Shown: positions 11,075 to 22,934 of the stretch, one piece after another
How positions within the stretch are numbered: position 1 is the first letter of the stretch
Layout of the letters: every line of letters starts with the position of its first letter
Assembly: GCA_030674185.1 (NCBI GenBank)
Contig: CM060312.1
Coordinates: 4,533,740 to 4,597,739 of the forward strand
DNA from: Monoplex corrugatus
Lineage: Eukaryota; Mollusca; Gastropoda; Littorinimorpha; Ranellidae
Direction: 5' to 3'
Length of the DNA: 64,000 nt
Program-made: the position numbers and the translations under genes
The notes under the pieces: generated by a model
Databases searched by the model: none
The model's input: only the letters and a program-made list of their open reading frames with translations
Told to the model about the DNA's origin: nothing

Positions 11075-11235
11075 GATCATTGGGATCATGGCCCTCCATA
11101 TGAGTCTCTCTCGTGTCACTGCAAGTGCATCTTCCACCCTCTCTGTCCTCAGCCATCCTGCAAGTCCGTCCAATATTTTCTCCCTGGGTCTATTTGATAT
11201 TGTCTTTCCCTCCAGCTTTCCTACAATTTTGATAT
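11075..11235 (-). mobile_element. LINE C-terminal fragment (non-LTR retrotransposon)
   Basis: On the minus strand one open frame reads I-V-G-K-L-E-G-K, then R-E-K-I-L-D-G-L-A-G-W-L, then T-R-E-R-L-I-W-R. This matches the common C-terminal pattern of non-LTR retrotransposon polyproteins (G-x-L-x-G ... R-x-K-x-L-D-x-L ... R-x-x-W-R). The fragment stops directly at the 40 bp minisatellite, where the element's 3' UTR would be expected. The rest of the ORF is absent. Confidence 0.65.
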
Positions 11236-11600
11236 TCTTTAATTTGATTGCAGTAGCTTGCTGATGGTCAGGGCCACTTGAGCAGCATGACGGACCCTAC
11301 TGGATGGAGGTGCTCCATAGGAGCCCTTGATTGTGTCGTTTTACTCCTTTTTCATATTTTGGTTGGCCATGACAATCTTGGGAGTATATGATGGTGGTTT
11401 CCCGTTGCCTTCCATCGGTTTTTGTATGGACTCTGCTAGCCTTTGTCATTCCCACGACTACCACAAGGTAGTAGGGGTGATTTTCGGTCAGGGTTTACTC
11501 CCTTAGTCTTATAAGCTTAGTGTCTCCTGAGGTAATCACTAGGCTGTATTTTTCTGTTAGGGTTTACTCCCTTAGCTGATGATCAGGGGTGTTTGAAAAT
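11236..11600 (-). mobile_element. Possible dispersed-element segment of unknown class
   Basis: On the minus strand this stretch carries AAGGCAACGGGAAACCACC and two copies of AAGGGAGTAAACCCT. The first motif resembles non-coding parts of non-LTR elements. It lies just upstream, in the same orientation, of the LINE C-terminal fragment but need not belong to it. No coding sequence is seen. Confidence 0.3.
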
Positions 11601-12620
11601 TTACATAGTACATTTGTGGTCCTTGGCATACTGCTTTAATAGATCTCCAAGTCTCAGGTTGCACTTGTATGTATTTTACTTCTGAAGATAGCTTCTTAAA
11701 TGTGTGCCATTTATTTTAGGGGGTGGGGAGGGGGAAGAAAACATCATGGTATTATCCATGCTTGCTGGTAAATGTGAATGGGGTGCATGTGAATAGGGTG
11801 CACACACATTTTCTATGATTGTTTTATATCAGTTTTCTCTGCATCAGCCGTGAGGTAAAATGTTGTGCGTGCCTGCCGACCTTACAGCAGCTGGCCTTGT
11901 TGAATATGAACAGCATCGTTGACAGTCCAAAGCCTCCATATGATTTCATTGAGATACGTGACCAGTCTTCTTTTGACACCAAACACAAGAATGTGTATAA
12001 GTTATCTTTCCAGCAGTGTCATGGCTCCTTTTGATTTTATCACTTCTTATATATTTTTTTTTTTTTTTTTTTCTTTTTTTTTTTTTGGTATCACTGTGGG
12101 TTCTTACCATTGGGCTGTTCTTCCTGTTGAGGAGGTTAATTGGCTTTCAAGGGGATGGACCTGAGAAATGAACCTATCTCTACAATATTTTAGAATGCCC
12201 TTTGCTCTTCAGAATCTTCAACTGCCGTTGAATCGTTTACTGTGTGCAGGCCAGAAGGCACAGGAGTTCTTACTTGTTTTTTGTTCCATTCTAAAAGACT
12301 AGACTATAACTTGATATATTAATTGTTGTCAAAGTTTCTTTATGGCAAGGGGGATTGGACTCAAGTTTGGGTGGCATGATGTCTGGAGTAGTACTTGGTT
12401 ATGAAAGTGCTGACTTGCGTGATTTTGACATCAATGTTTTGACAGTCCTGAATGATGACTGGCTGAGCTGAAAATTGAGTTATAGAGGCCATGAGGAGTG
12501 CTCTTGTTCGTGAAGATGTAAATTGTGTGTGCAGTAGCAATATGGAGAATAGTACCCCTAGGAAAGGTTACAGTGAAAGAAAAGTTGGAATTTGAACACT
12601 GCCAGGACTTCCATTGGGAT
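11601..12620. other. Intergenic, unannotated
   Basis: No gene found. Contains a T-rich run at 12053-12086. Short ORFs here have no recognisable domain. Confidence 0.5.
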
Positions 12621-12649
12621 ATTTGAAATTGGTAGACCTTTGCACACCT

Positions 12650-15440
12650 GTACTTTGTTTTCCTGTGCAGTTCTTTACTAGCATTTTTATTTGCAGCTCT
12701 GTACTGCTAATTTTCCCTTGCAGACTTGTACTTATTTTTCCTTTTGCAGTTGTGTACCACTGTTTTCCTTTTACAGTCTTTGACTGCTGCTTTCCTTTCA
12801 TTTGCAGTCCTGTAGTACTGTTTTCCTTTGCAGTCTTATTTCGCTTTATTCCTTTGCAGTCCTGTATTACTGTTTTCTACCTTTGCAGTCCTATACTACT
12901 TTTTTCCTTTGCAGTCCTGTACTACTATTTTCCTTTGCAGTTCTGTACTACTATTTTCCTTTGCAACCTGTACTACTATTTTCCTTTGCAGTCCTGTACT
13001 ACTATTTTCCTTTGCAACCTGTACTACTACTTTCCTTTGCAACCTGTACTACTATTTTCCTTTGCAGTCCTGTACTACTTTTCCTTTGCAGTCCTGTACT
13101 ACTACTTTCCTTTGCAGTCCTGTACTACTATTTTCCTTTGCAGTCCTGTACTACTATTTTCCTTTGCAACCTGTACTACTACTTTCCTTTGCAGTCCTGT
13201 ACTACTACTTTCCTTTGCAGTCCTGTACTACTATTTTCCTTTGCAGTCCTATACTACATTTTCCTTTGCAGTCCTGTACTACTGCTTTCCTTTGCAACCT
13301 GTACTACTATTTTCCTTTGCAGTCCTGTACTACTACTTTCCTTTGCAGTCCTGTACTATTTTCCTTTGCAGTCCTGTACTATTTTCCTTTGCAGTCCTGT
13401 ACTATTTTCCTTTGCAGTCCTGTACTACTATTTTCCTTTGCAGTCCTGTACTACTTTTTTCCTTTGCAGTCCTGTACTACTTTTTTCCTTTGCAGTCCTG
13501 TACTACTACTTTCCTTTGCAGTCCTGTACTACTACTTTCCTTTGCAGTCCTGTACTACTACTTTCCTTTGCAGTCCTATACTACTATTTTCCTTTGCAAC
13601 CTGTACTACTACTTTCCTTTGCAGTCCTGTACTACTACTTTCCTTTGCAGTCCTGTACTACTACTTTCCTTTGCAGTCCTGTACTACTTTTTTCCTTTGC
13701 AGTCCTGTACTACTTTTTTCCTTTGCAGTCCTGTACTACTACTTTCCTTTGCATCCTGTACTACTTTTCCTTTGCAGTCCTGTACTACTACTTTCCTTTG
13801 CAGTCCTGTACTACTATTTTCCTTTGCAGTCCTATACTACTATTTTCCTTTGCAGTCCTGTACTACTACTTTCCTTTGCAGTCTTGTACTACTACTTTCC
13901 TTTGCAGTCCTGTACTACTACTTTCCTTTGCAGTCTTGTACTACTATTTTCCTTTGCAGTCCTGTACTACTACTTTCCTTTGAGTCCTGTACTACTACTT
14001 TCCTTTGCAGTCCTGTACTATTTTCCTTTGCAGTCCTGTACTACTATTTTCCTTTGCAGTCCTGTACTATTTTCCTTTGCAGTCCTGTACTATTTTCCTT
14101 TGCAGTCCTGTACTACTACTTTCCTTTGCAGTCTCTGTACTACTATTTTCCTTTGCAGTCCTGTACTACTATTTTCCTTTGCAGTCCTGTACTATTTTCC
14201 TTTGCAGTCCTGTACTATTTTCCTTTGCAGTCCTGTACTACTACTTTCCTTTGCAGTCTTGTACTACTATTTTCCTTTGCAGTCCTGTACTACTACTTTC
14301 CTTTGCAGTCCTGTACTATTTTCCTTTGCAGTCCTGTACTACTGTTTTCCTTTGCAGTCCTGTACTATTTTCCTTTGCAGTCTGTACTACTACTTTCCTT
14401 TGCAGTCCTGTACTACTACTTTTCCTTTGCAGTCCTGTACTACTACTTTCCTTTGCAGTCCTGTACTACTACTTTCCTTTGCAGTCCTGTACTACTACTT
14501 TCCTTTGCAGTCCTGTACTACTACTTTCCTTTGCAGTCCTGTACTACTATTTTCCTTTGCAGTCCTGTACTATTTTTCCTTTGCAGTCCTGTACTATTTT
14601 CCTTTGCAGTCCTGTACTATTTTCCTTTGCAGTCCTGTACTACTACTTTCCTTTGCAGTCCTGTACTATTTTCCTTTGCAGTCCTGTACTATTTTCCTTT
14701 GCAGTCCTGTACTATTTTCCTTTGCAGTCCTGTACTATTTTCCTTTGCAGTCCTGTACTATTTTCCTTTGCAGTCCTGTACTACTACTTTCCTTTGCAGT
14801 CCTGTACTACTACTTTCCTTTGCAGTCCTGTACTATTTTCCTTTGCAGTCCTGTACTATTTTCCTTTGCAGTCCTGTACTATTTTCCTTTGCAGTCCTGT
14901 ACTATTTTCCTTTGCAGTCCTGTACTACTACTTTACTTTGCAGTCCTGTACTATTTTCCTTTGCAGTCCTGTACTACTATTTTCCTTTGCAGTCCTGTAC
15001 TACTACTTTCCTTTGCAGTCCTGTACTATTCTCCTTTGCAGTCCTGTACTATTTTCCTTTGCAGTCCTGTACTACTATTTTCCTTTGCAGTCCTGTACTA
15101 TTTTCCTTTGCAGTCCTGTACTATTTTCCTTTGCAGTCCTGTACTATTTTCCTTTGCAGTCCTGTACTATTTTCCTTTGCAGTCCTGTACTATTTTCCTT
15201 TGCAGTCCTGTACTACTATTTTCCTTTGCAGTCCTGTACTATTTTCCTTTGCAGTCCTGTACTATTTTCCTTTGCAGTCCTGTACTATTTTCCTTTGCAG
15301 TCCTGTACTATTTTCCTTTGCAGTCTTGTACTACTATTTTCCTTTGCAGTCCTTTACTACTACTTTGCAGTCCTGTATGAATATTTTCTGCTCCAGTTCT
15401 GTACTGTTATTTTCCTTTGCAGTCCTGCACTACAGTATTA
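12650..15440. repeat. Minisatellite, 23/26 bp units, over 100 copies
   Basis: Tandem units CCTTTGCAGTCCTGTACTAC plus a short T-rich spacer. There are two main lengths, about 26 bp (with TACTATTTT) and about 23 bp (TATTTT); the short form dominates after about 14000. Diverged founder-like units lie at 12650-12830. Every unit carries a pyrimidine tract followed by GCAG, which looks like a 3' splice site on the + strand. Long + strand ORFs in all three frames come from stop-free units and are not genes. Confidence 0.97.
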
Positions 15441-15589
15441 TTTTCTGCGCAGTCTTTCACTACAGTATTATTTTCTGCTATCCACTAAAATGATGTTAGC
15501 CTCCTATACTTGATGAGAACAGGTTTAGTTGGAAAGGAACTGTCCTGCCCAAATTAAGCTGGCTCACATGGAGACACAGCTGAGTTAAT

Positions 15590-15750
15590 GTACAAAGTTG
15601 AAAGTAGCCTTGAAAACGGCAGAGACACATTGTACACATGTATACAGAAAATAAATGCTGTACATTAGATTGTGCATAGATTCTTTGAAAAGGAGCAAAG
15701 ACACAATGCACACATATACATGCAGGGAATGAAAACTGCATTAGATGAAA
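15590..15750. repeat. Imperfect tandem duplication, about 75 bp
   Basis: Two diverged copies of a segment containing GAAAA(C/G)G..AGAGACACA(T/A)TGTACAC and ending in AATGCTGTACAT or AACTGCATTAG lie head to tail. Function unknown. Confidence 0.45.
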
Positions 15751-16380
15751 CTGACAAAGTAGGGCCTACTGTGTTCTGTGTTGTTGCCTTGTTGTGTGCA
15801 TCACATGAACAGGATGATGATGATGTCACATGTATGAGGTATAACATCGCACAACATGAAGTGTAGGAGAGAGAGTTTGAATTTGGATGTTGCATTTATG
15901 TAACAACTTGCAAAATTGACTTATGGAAATAAGTTTTTGAGTCTTCAGTTTGTTTCTTTGCGAGTATGCATGTGACAACACTTTGAGATTATGAGTCAGT
16001 TTGTATACAATGTGTTGTGTTTTACAAGTAAACTGTCTTTTTCTCCTTTAACAAGTAAGATATTTTAGGAGTTTAGCAGGACTTTTTCATGTAACTGTGT
16101 GTCATTTTGGGTGGAACTTTCACCATGACTTTTTAGCAGCTCTAGATTTTTATTTATTGAATGTTGTTCTGCAGAGTTATTTTAATATTTTAAGTGCATG
16201 CCTGTTCTTTTATTAACAGTTTTATTGTGGGTATGCTGCATTATTTTTCAGGCAAGTTTGCAGATTTTTGTTGTTATTGTTTTTTTTGGACATAAAATAA
16301 GAAGCTTACTGAAATGCAAACCTTGGTAGCAGAATACTTAGTGTACAGCATTCACAGGTTTTGTCTTGTTATTTTTTGAT
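15751..16380. other. Intergenic, unannotated
   Basis: AT-rich sequence with no gene or repeat I can name. Confidence 0.5.
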
Positions 16381-16381
16381 G

Positions 16382-16825
16382 TACTGTAAAGTTCGGGGTT
16401 ATAAGCCGTGACTTTTCCCCCAGCTTTAACCCCTGCGGCTTATAAAACGATGTGGCTTATTTGCGGATTTTTCCTGATTCCAGGAGTGTCATGTTCTCGT
16501 ATATTCTTAGCTTCTCTTTAACTCGCCAAAATCGTGTTTACTGTTCATGAATTTTTTGGTGAGCTGCATATTATAGTGTTAACTGTTCACGTAAAAGAGT
16601 TAACTGTTAACTGTTCAGGTTTTTAAATCAAATCTGCACACATTGAAGCATTTGGATCTGTATTCAGATCTTCTCTGCTCAAGTGTACACCCTCATCATG
16701 CCGAAAGTGCGACGTAATGCCTACGAAGCAGCCTTCTAGTTGAAGGCGATTGACCTGGCCATTGAAAAAGTGCGGCTTATAAACCAGTGCAGTTTATGTG
16801 TGAATATAGTTAAGATTTTTCTATA
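16382..16825 (+). mobile_element. Tigger/pogo-like MITE with transposase N-terminal remnant
   Basis: The sequence is flanked by inverted segments sharing TTATAAGCCG (left at about 16399, right as CGGCTTATAA at about 16773), with a further CGGCTTATAAA at about 16436. Inside, ATG at 16698 starts M-P-K-V-R-R-N-A-Y-E-A-A-F, then an in-frame TAG (16737-16739), then L-K-A-I-D-L-A. This resembles the N-terminal psq/CENP-B-type helix of pogo/Tigger transposases, and the rest of the transposase is missing. It is therefore a non-autonomous internal-deletion derivative of a Tc1/mariner-superfamily element. Confidence 0.65.
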
Positions 16826-17037
16826 ATTTAGTTTGTGTTTTCTGCTGCTTCAGGCATTTTAAGTCTGTTTGGGAAAGAAAAGAAAGGGATCAGAAAATCT
16901 TGTGTTTTTGGTGATGAAGATGGTAAAACATGTGACTTTGAGCAGGGATTTTGTGAGCATTTTATTGATGGATTTTTACTGTTTACCGAATAGTATGACA
17001 AATCAGTTCTGGTGGGTAGCTGTTACATGTGAGGTAA

Positions 17038-17150
17038 ACCTGTACGAACCAGAAACATAAAAATAGAGGTAGAACACGTATTTGATGTAACAAAGTAAGA
17101 CAGGTGCAAAGTTTGGCCTTTGTCAAGCATATACAAAAGATAAAACAGAA
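17038..17150 (+). mobile_element. Dispersed repeat family A, copy 1
   Basis: Contains CGAACCAGAAACATAAAAA, then AAGACAGGTGCAAAG, then TTGGCCTTTGTCAAGCATA. The same order of blocks is found at 57826-57905 (same strand) and inverted at 60693-60905. Class unknown; a SINE or other short element is likely. Confidence 0.6.
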
Positions 17151-18285
17151 TAAATGCATGACACTTAGCACAGAAAACAGTAGACAACTTTCCAAACGTA
17201 GCGTCCTGGCAGGAGAAATTCTTTCTATCATCTGTTCGTTTTTCTGTTGTCATCTGCTCTTTTTTTCTGTCTTCAATCTTTCCATCATCTGTTTTTTCTC
17301 TGCTAGTCCATTCACTTGCATTTTTAAGTAAATATGAGATATATAAAGTGATATATGTATAAGATATAAAGTGACTTTATCTGTGACCGTTGATGAGATG
17401 TAACCAGAAGACTGGTGTCATGGAGTATAGACAGACTTCATGGAGTATAGACAGACTTGACATTACCCATAGTGAGCCACACACATCCTGTTTGTGCAAT
17501 GCTAATGGTTTTTGCTGGTTGAATATGGTGTTTGTTACTTGTGTCTGTGGCGTTCATGGTTGTGGGTAGTTCAGCAGGTTTTCTTTCTCTCACCTGTGCA
17601 AAGAAGGTTGTTTACGTAGCTTTCTGTTTGTATTTGTGTGAAACATGTGGTTCACAAGTATTGTGTGTATTCTTGTGTGTGGAGACACTGTCTCAAGAGA
17701 GCTGAAGCTGTGTATTTAACTATGCAAGAACAGAATGGGACCAATGAAGATGCTGTTATACTCTTTCACCTGACAACTTTCAGTAGAATCAAACACTATA
17801 GTATCTGTGAGGAAAGTCTGTACATTTTTGCCGATAGTATGTAACAGAAAGTACAATCAAAATAGAGTGGTAGTTATTCATGGCAGTTTGTCTTTGCCGC
17901 TACTCTTGGATCAGAGGAGGCTATAGATATGTTGCACCAGGCTTTGGTCGTTGTTTGCTAGCTGTTTTTTTTTTTTTCTGAGTGATATTTTCTTGGATGT
18001 TTGTGTTTTTTTCTGATTGTTTGGTTCACAGTGTGCAGGGGTTGTGTTGCTGTGCAGTCTGCATACTCTGGTGGGCTACCTTGCCATGAAGGCAGTCACT
18101 TACGTCTTTTTAAGGTTGTGCATGCTGAATGTTTTTGAGTTTCCTTAACTACCAAACACTTGAAGTGGCTCACATAATTTTTAACATGTAGCTTTGATGT
18201 GTTGTGTGTGTGTGTGTATGTATGTAAGAATGGGGGTTCAGGTACTTGCAGGTCTGTTTTTATATGTCATCAGTATGTTTATCTG
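17151..18285. other. Intergenic, unannotated
   Basis: No gene recognised. Contains a 20-base direct duplication near 17419-17455 (CATGGAGTATAGACAGACTT twice) and a short TG repeat at about 18200. Confidence 0.45.
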
Positions 18286-18289
18286 CCAT

Positions 18290-18642
18290 TATGACATTTG
18301 GAGTATATACAAGAATGCTGCGTGCAGCCCTGAACAAATCCTGGAGAGAACATCCAACTAACAAAGAGTTATATGGTAAGATCCCACCAATCAGTGAATC
18401 AATACGTCAGAAAAGACTGCGCTTCGCGGGACACTGCTGGCGTAGCAAAGAAGAACTGGTGGGGGATGTTCTACTATGGAGACCCAGCCATGGCAAACAA
18501 AGACCAGGACGTCCAAAGAAGACCTTCATCGACCAACTGATGGATGATACGGGCTGTCAGTATGATGAACTACCTATTGCAATGTCTGACAGAGAAGGAT
18601 GAAAGAAGCGTGTCATGGATAGCCGAGCAAGGTCGACATGAT
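18290..18642 (+). mobile_element. LINE C-terminal fragment
   Basis: An ORF reads Y-T-R-M-L-R-A-A-L-N-K-S-W, then R-L-R-F-A-G-H-C-W-R, then G-R-P-K-K-T-F-I-D-Q-L, and M-S-D-R-E-G. This is the well-known C-terminal end of RTE/Jockey-type non-LTR retrotransposon polyproteins. The frame stops at TGA 18600-18602 where family members usually have Trp; reading through gives K-K-R-V-M-D-S-R-A-R-S-T. So it is a 5'-truncated copy with a nonsense change. Only about 350 bp is left, with no reverse transcriptase. Confidence 0.8.
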
Positions 18643-18714
18643 GATGGCATTTATCAGTCAGTTTTATTGCTCAGTCATTGAAGAATCCAAAAAGAAAACA
18701 CACAGTGAGACACC

Positions 18715-20035
<1,321 letters not shown>

Positions 20036-20036
20036 G

Positions 20037-20805
20037 CCAGATGCTGACTATGGCGTAGCTTGGTCTGATGAAGTTTACCGTATGCTGTCTATGGCATAGC
20101 TTGGTCTGATGAAGTGTCCTGTATGCTGTCTATGGCATAGCTTGGTCTGATGAAGTGTCCTCTATGCTGTCTATGGCATAGCTTGGTCTGATGAAGTGTC
20201 CCGTATGCTGTCTATGGCATAGCCTGGTCTGATGAAGTGTACTGTATGCTGTCTATGGCATAGCTTGGTCTGATGAAGTGTACCGTATGCTGTCTATGGC
20301 ATAGCTTGGTCTGATGAAGTGTCCTGTATGCTGTCTATGCATAGCTTGGTCTGATGAAGTGTACCGTATGCTATGGCATAGCTTGATCTGATGAAGTGTC
20401 CCGTATGCTGTCTATGGCATAGCTTGGTCTGATGAAGTGTCCTGTATGCTGTCTATGGCATAGCTTGGTCTGATGAAGTGTACCGTATGCTATGGCATAG
20501 CTTGGTCTGATGAAGTGTACCGTATGCTGTCTATGGCATAGCTTGGTCTGATGAAGTGTCCTGTATGCTGTCTATGGCATAGCTTGGTCTGATGAAGTGT
20601 CCTGTATGCTGTCTATGGCATAGCTTGGTCTGATGAAGTGTACCGTATGCTATGGCATAGCTTGGTCTGATGAAGTGTCCTGTATGCTGTCTATGGCATA
20701 GCTTGGTCTGATGAAGTGTTCCGTATGCTGTCTATGGCATAGCTTGGTCTGATGAAGTGTTCCGTATGCTGTCTATGGCATAGCTTGGTCTGATGAAGTG
20801 TCCCC
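20037..20805. repeat. Minisatellite, 41/37 bp units, about 19 copies
   Basis: Units of ATGCTGTCTATGGCATAGC followed by TTGGTCTGATGAAGTGT and a variable CCTGT/ACCGT. A shorter form lacks GTCT. Confidence 0.95.
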
Positions 20806-20865
20806 TTGCAACATGCTGAACAAGTTGAAATTATTGATATGTTGAAGTCCATGCCTTTTGCACAG

Positions 20866-21204
20866 TAGATAAACTTTGATACCAGTTTCTTCCCATTTCA
20901 TTGGTAAAAGGGACACCAGAGGGTTATAAACTTTGATACCAGTTTCTTCCCATTTCATTGGTAAAAGGGACACCAGAGGTTATAAACTTTGATACCAGTT
21001 TCTTCCCATTTCATTGGTAAAAGGGACACCAGAGGTTATAAACTTTGATACCAGTTTCTTCCCATTTCATTGGTAAAAGGGACACCAGAGGTTATAAACT
21101 TTGATACCAGTTTCTTCCCATTTCATTGGTAAAAGGGACACCAGAGGTTATAAACTTTGATACCAGTTTCTTCCCATTTCATTGGTAAAAGGGACACCAG
21201 AGGT
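20866..21204. repeat. Minisatellite, 56 bp unit, 6 copies
   Basis: Six nearly identical copies of ATAAACTTTGATACCAG / TTTCTTCCCATTTCATTGG / TAAAAGGGACACCAGAGG. High identity suggests recent expansion. It begins about 60 bp after the 41 bp array. Confidence 0.95.
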
Positions 21205-21275
21205 TTCAGTTTCAATTTCAAGATGTCTCTGTGCAGGGAATGAACTCTATCCATATTATACTGATGTCACTGGTG

Positions 21276-21712
21276 GTTGACAGTTTGAAGTTTCAGTTTT
21301 TGGATTGTTGTGAGTTGAAGTAGTGAAGGTTAACTTTAAATTGTTGTGAGTTGAAGTAGTGAAGGTTAACTTTTAGATTGTTGTGAGTTGAAGTAGTGAA
21401 GGTTAACTTTTAGATTGTTGTGAGTTGAAGTAGTGAAGGTTAACTTTTAGATTGTTGTGAGTTGAAGTAGTGAAGGTTAACTTTTTAGATTGTTGTGAGT
21501 TGAAGTAGTGAAGGTTAACTTTTAGATTGTTGTGAGTTGAAGTAGTGAAGGTTAACTTTTAGATTGTTGTGAGTTGAAGTAGTGAAGGTTAACTTTTAGA
21601 TTGTTGTGAGTTGAAGTAGTGAAGGTTAACTTTTAGATTGTTGTGAGTTGAAGTAGTGAAGGTTAACTTTTAGATTGTTGTGAGTTGAAGTAGTGAAGGT
21701 TAACTTTTAGAA
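21276..21712. repeat. Minisatellite, 37 bp unit, about 11 copies
   Basis: Units of TTGTTGTGAGTTGAAGTAG plus TGAAGGTTAACTTTTAGA. The left flank (GTTGACAGTTTGAAGTTTCAG) and one unit together are homologous to an unamplified segment at 27205-27272, which marks the likely founder sequence. Confidence 0.95.
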
Positions 21713-22930
21713 AGACACTTTCTGTAACTGGCTGACATTTTCTGTTTCTCTCTCTTCCCCTTTCTTGCAGTTCACCAGTGAGTGTTAAACATGGAGAGAT
21801 AAAAGGTTAACTGTGTGGTACATTGTTGTGATAATCGTGAAAAACCATTTCTTTTATGTGTTGTGTATGCACCTTGAGTGATAAAGTGTGGCGGTAGTTA
21901 TATTTGAGTAATGTTTTGTTACACACGTGTGAGTGCTATTCTGTGGTAAATAACCTAAGAGCTCTTTAGATGCTTTGTTGTGTTATAGTCTGTGGTAAAA
22001 TCCAGGTTGAAGTCTTTAAATTCTGTGTATATTGTTTGTGTAAATCCTGTAGAGCTGTGTTAAGTGTATATTATTAGAGATGTAATCACTGGTACGTTAA
22101 AAAAAAAAAAATCCCGCAGTCTGAATTATTAATTTGAGATCCAGACACGGTTTATTTTAGTGCAAATTGTTGGATATCTGTTGAATATGACACGGTTATC
22201 ATCTCAAAGAACCATCTGGTATTTATTTTCTTTGGCACACATGCTGTGCATACATGGTGCTTTCTGTTGTTTTGGAGTGTTGTGGAGTGGGTGTACACAT
22301 GAGGTTGATTGTGCTGGCTATGCCTGTGAAACACGGGGGGGGGGGATGATTTCATGACAAGATACAAGTTGTGTACGGTGTGTTTTAAGCCCCGCATTGA
22401 GCTGAGACTTGCGACAACTCTGTGAAAAGAAGTACCGGTAGTGTATTTGTGTTATGAGCCCCAAATTGAGCTGTGACTTGTGACAACCAAAACAGCTTTC
22501 AGACGACTTTTGTCAGTGAGTGATGGGACTATAAGCAAGTCTTGAGATTACCTTGGCTTATCATCAAGGCAGTGCTTTGCATATGAAGATTTGGGAAGTG
22601 GAAGAGGGAACAGGTCCATGTATATTGCACACAGGTTTGTACAGATCCGCTGCAGGACAGGCAGTTCCTACCACCGTACAATCACAATAGTTAGGGCATG
22701 AAAAAAACACACCAAGTAAGCTTTAGGATCAGTAATGTGCAGTAGGGAAAAATCAGTATGCATTTTCTAGCTGTGGATGTAGAAGGATAGTTATAAGGTT
22801 CCTATTTCAGTTGGTTATCAATTCTGAGATCAAGATGATGATTTCCTCAAACCTGTTTAGTGACATGGGAATTAAATGATATATATTTCATGGAGGCGGT
22901 TTCGGTTGTTACAGTAGTGCGTGTTGGTTT
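21713..22930. other. Intergenic, unannotated
   Basis: No gene seen. A run of A (22099-22113) and a G run (about 22336-22345) are the only notable simple sequences. Confidence 0.45.
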
Positions 22931-22934
22931 TTCA

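Noticed and set aside
12614..15513. Open reading frames of up to about 960 codons on the + strand
   Set aside because: They coincide with the 23/26 bp minisatellite, run in all three frames at once and carry no domain.
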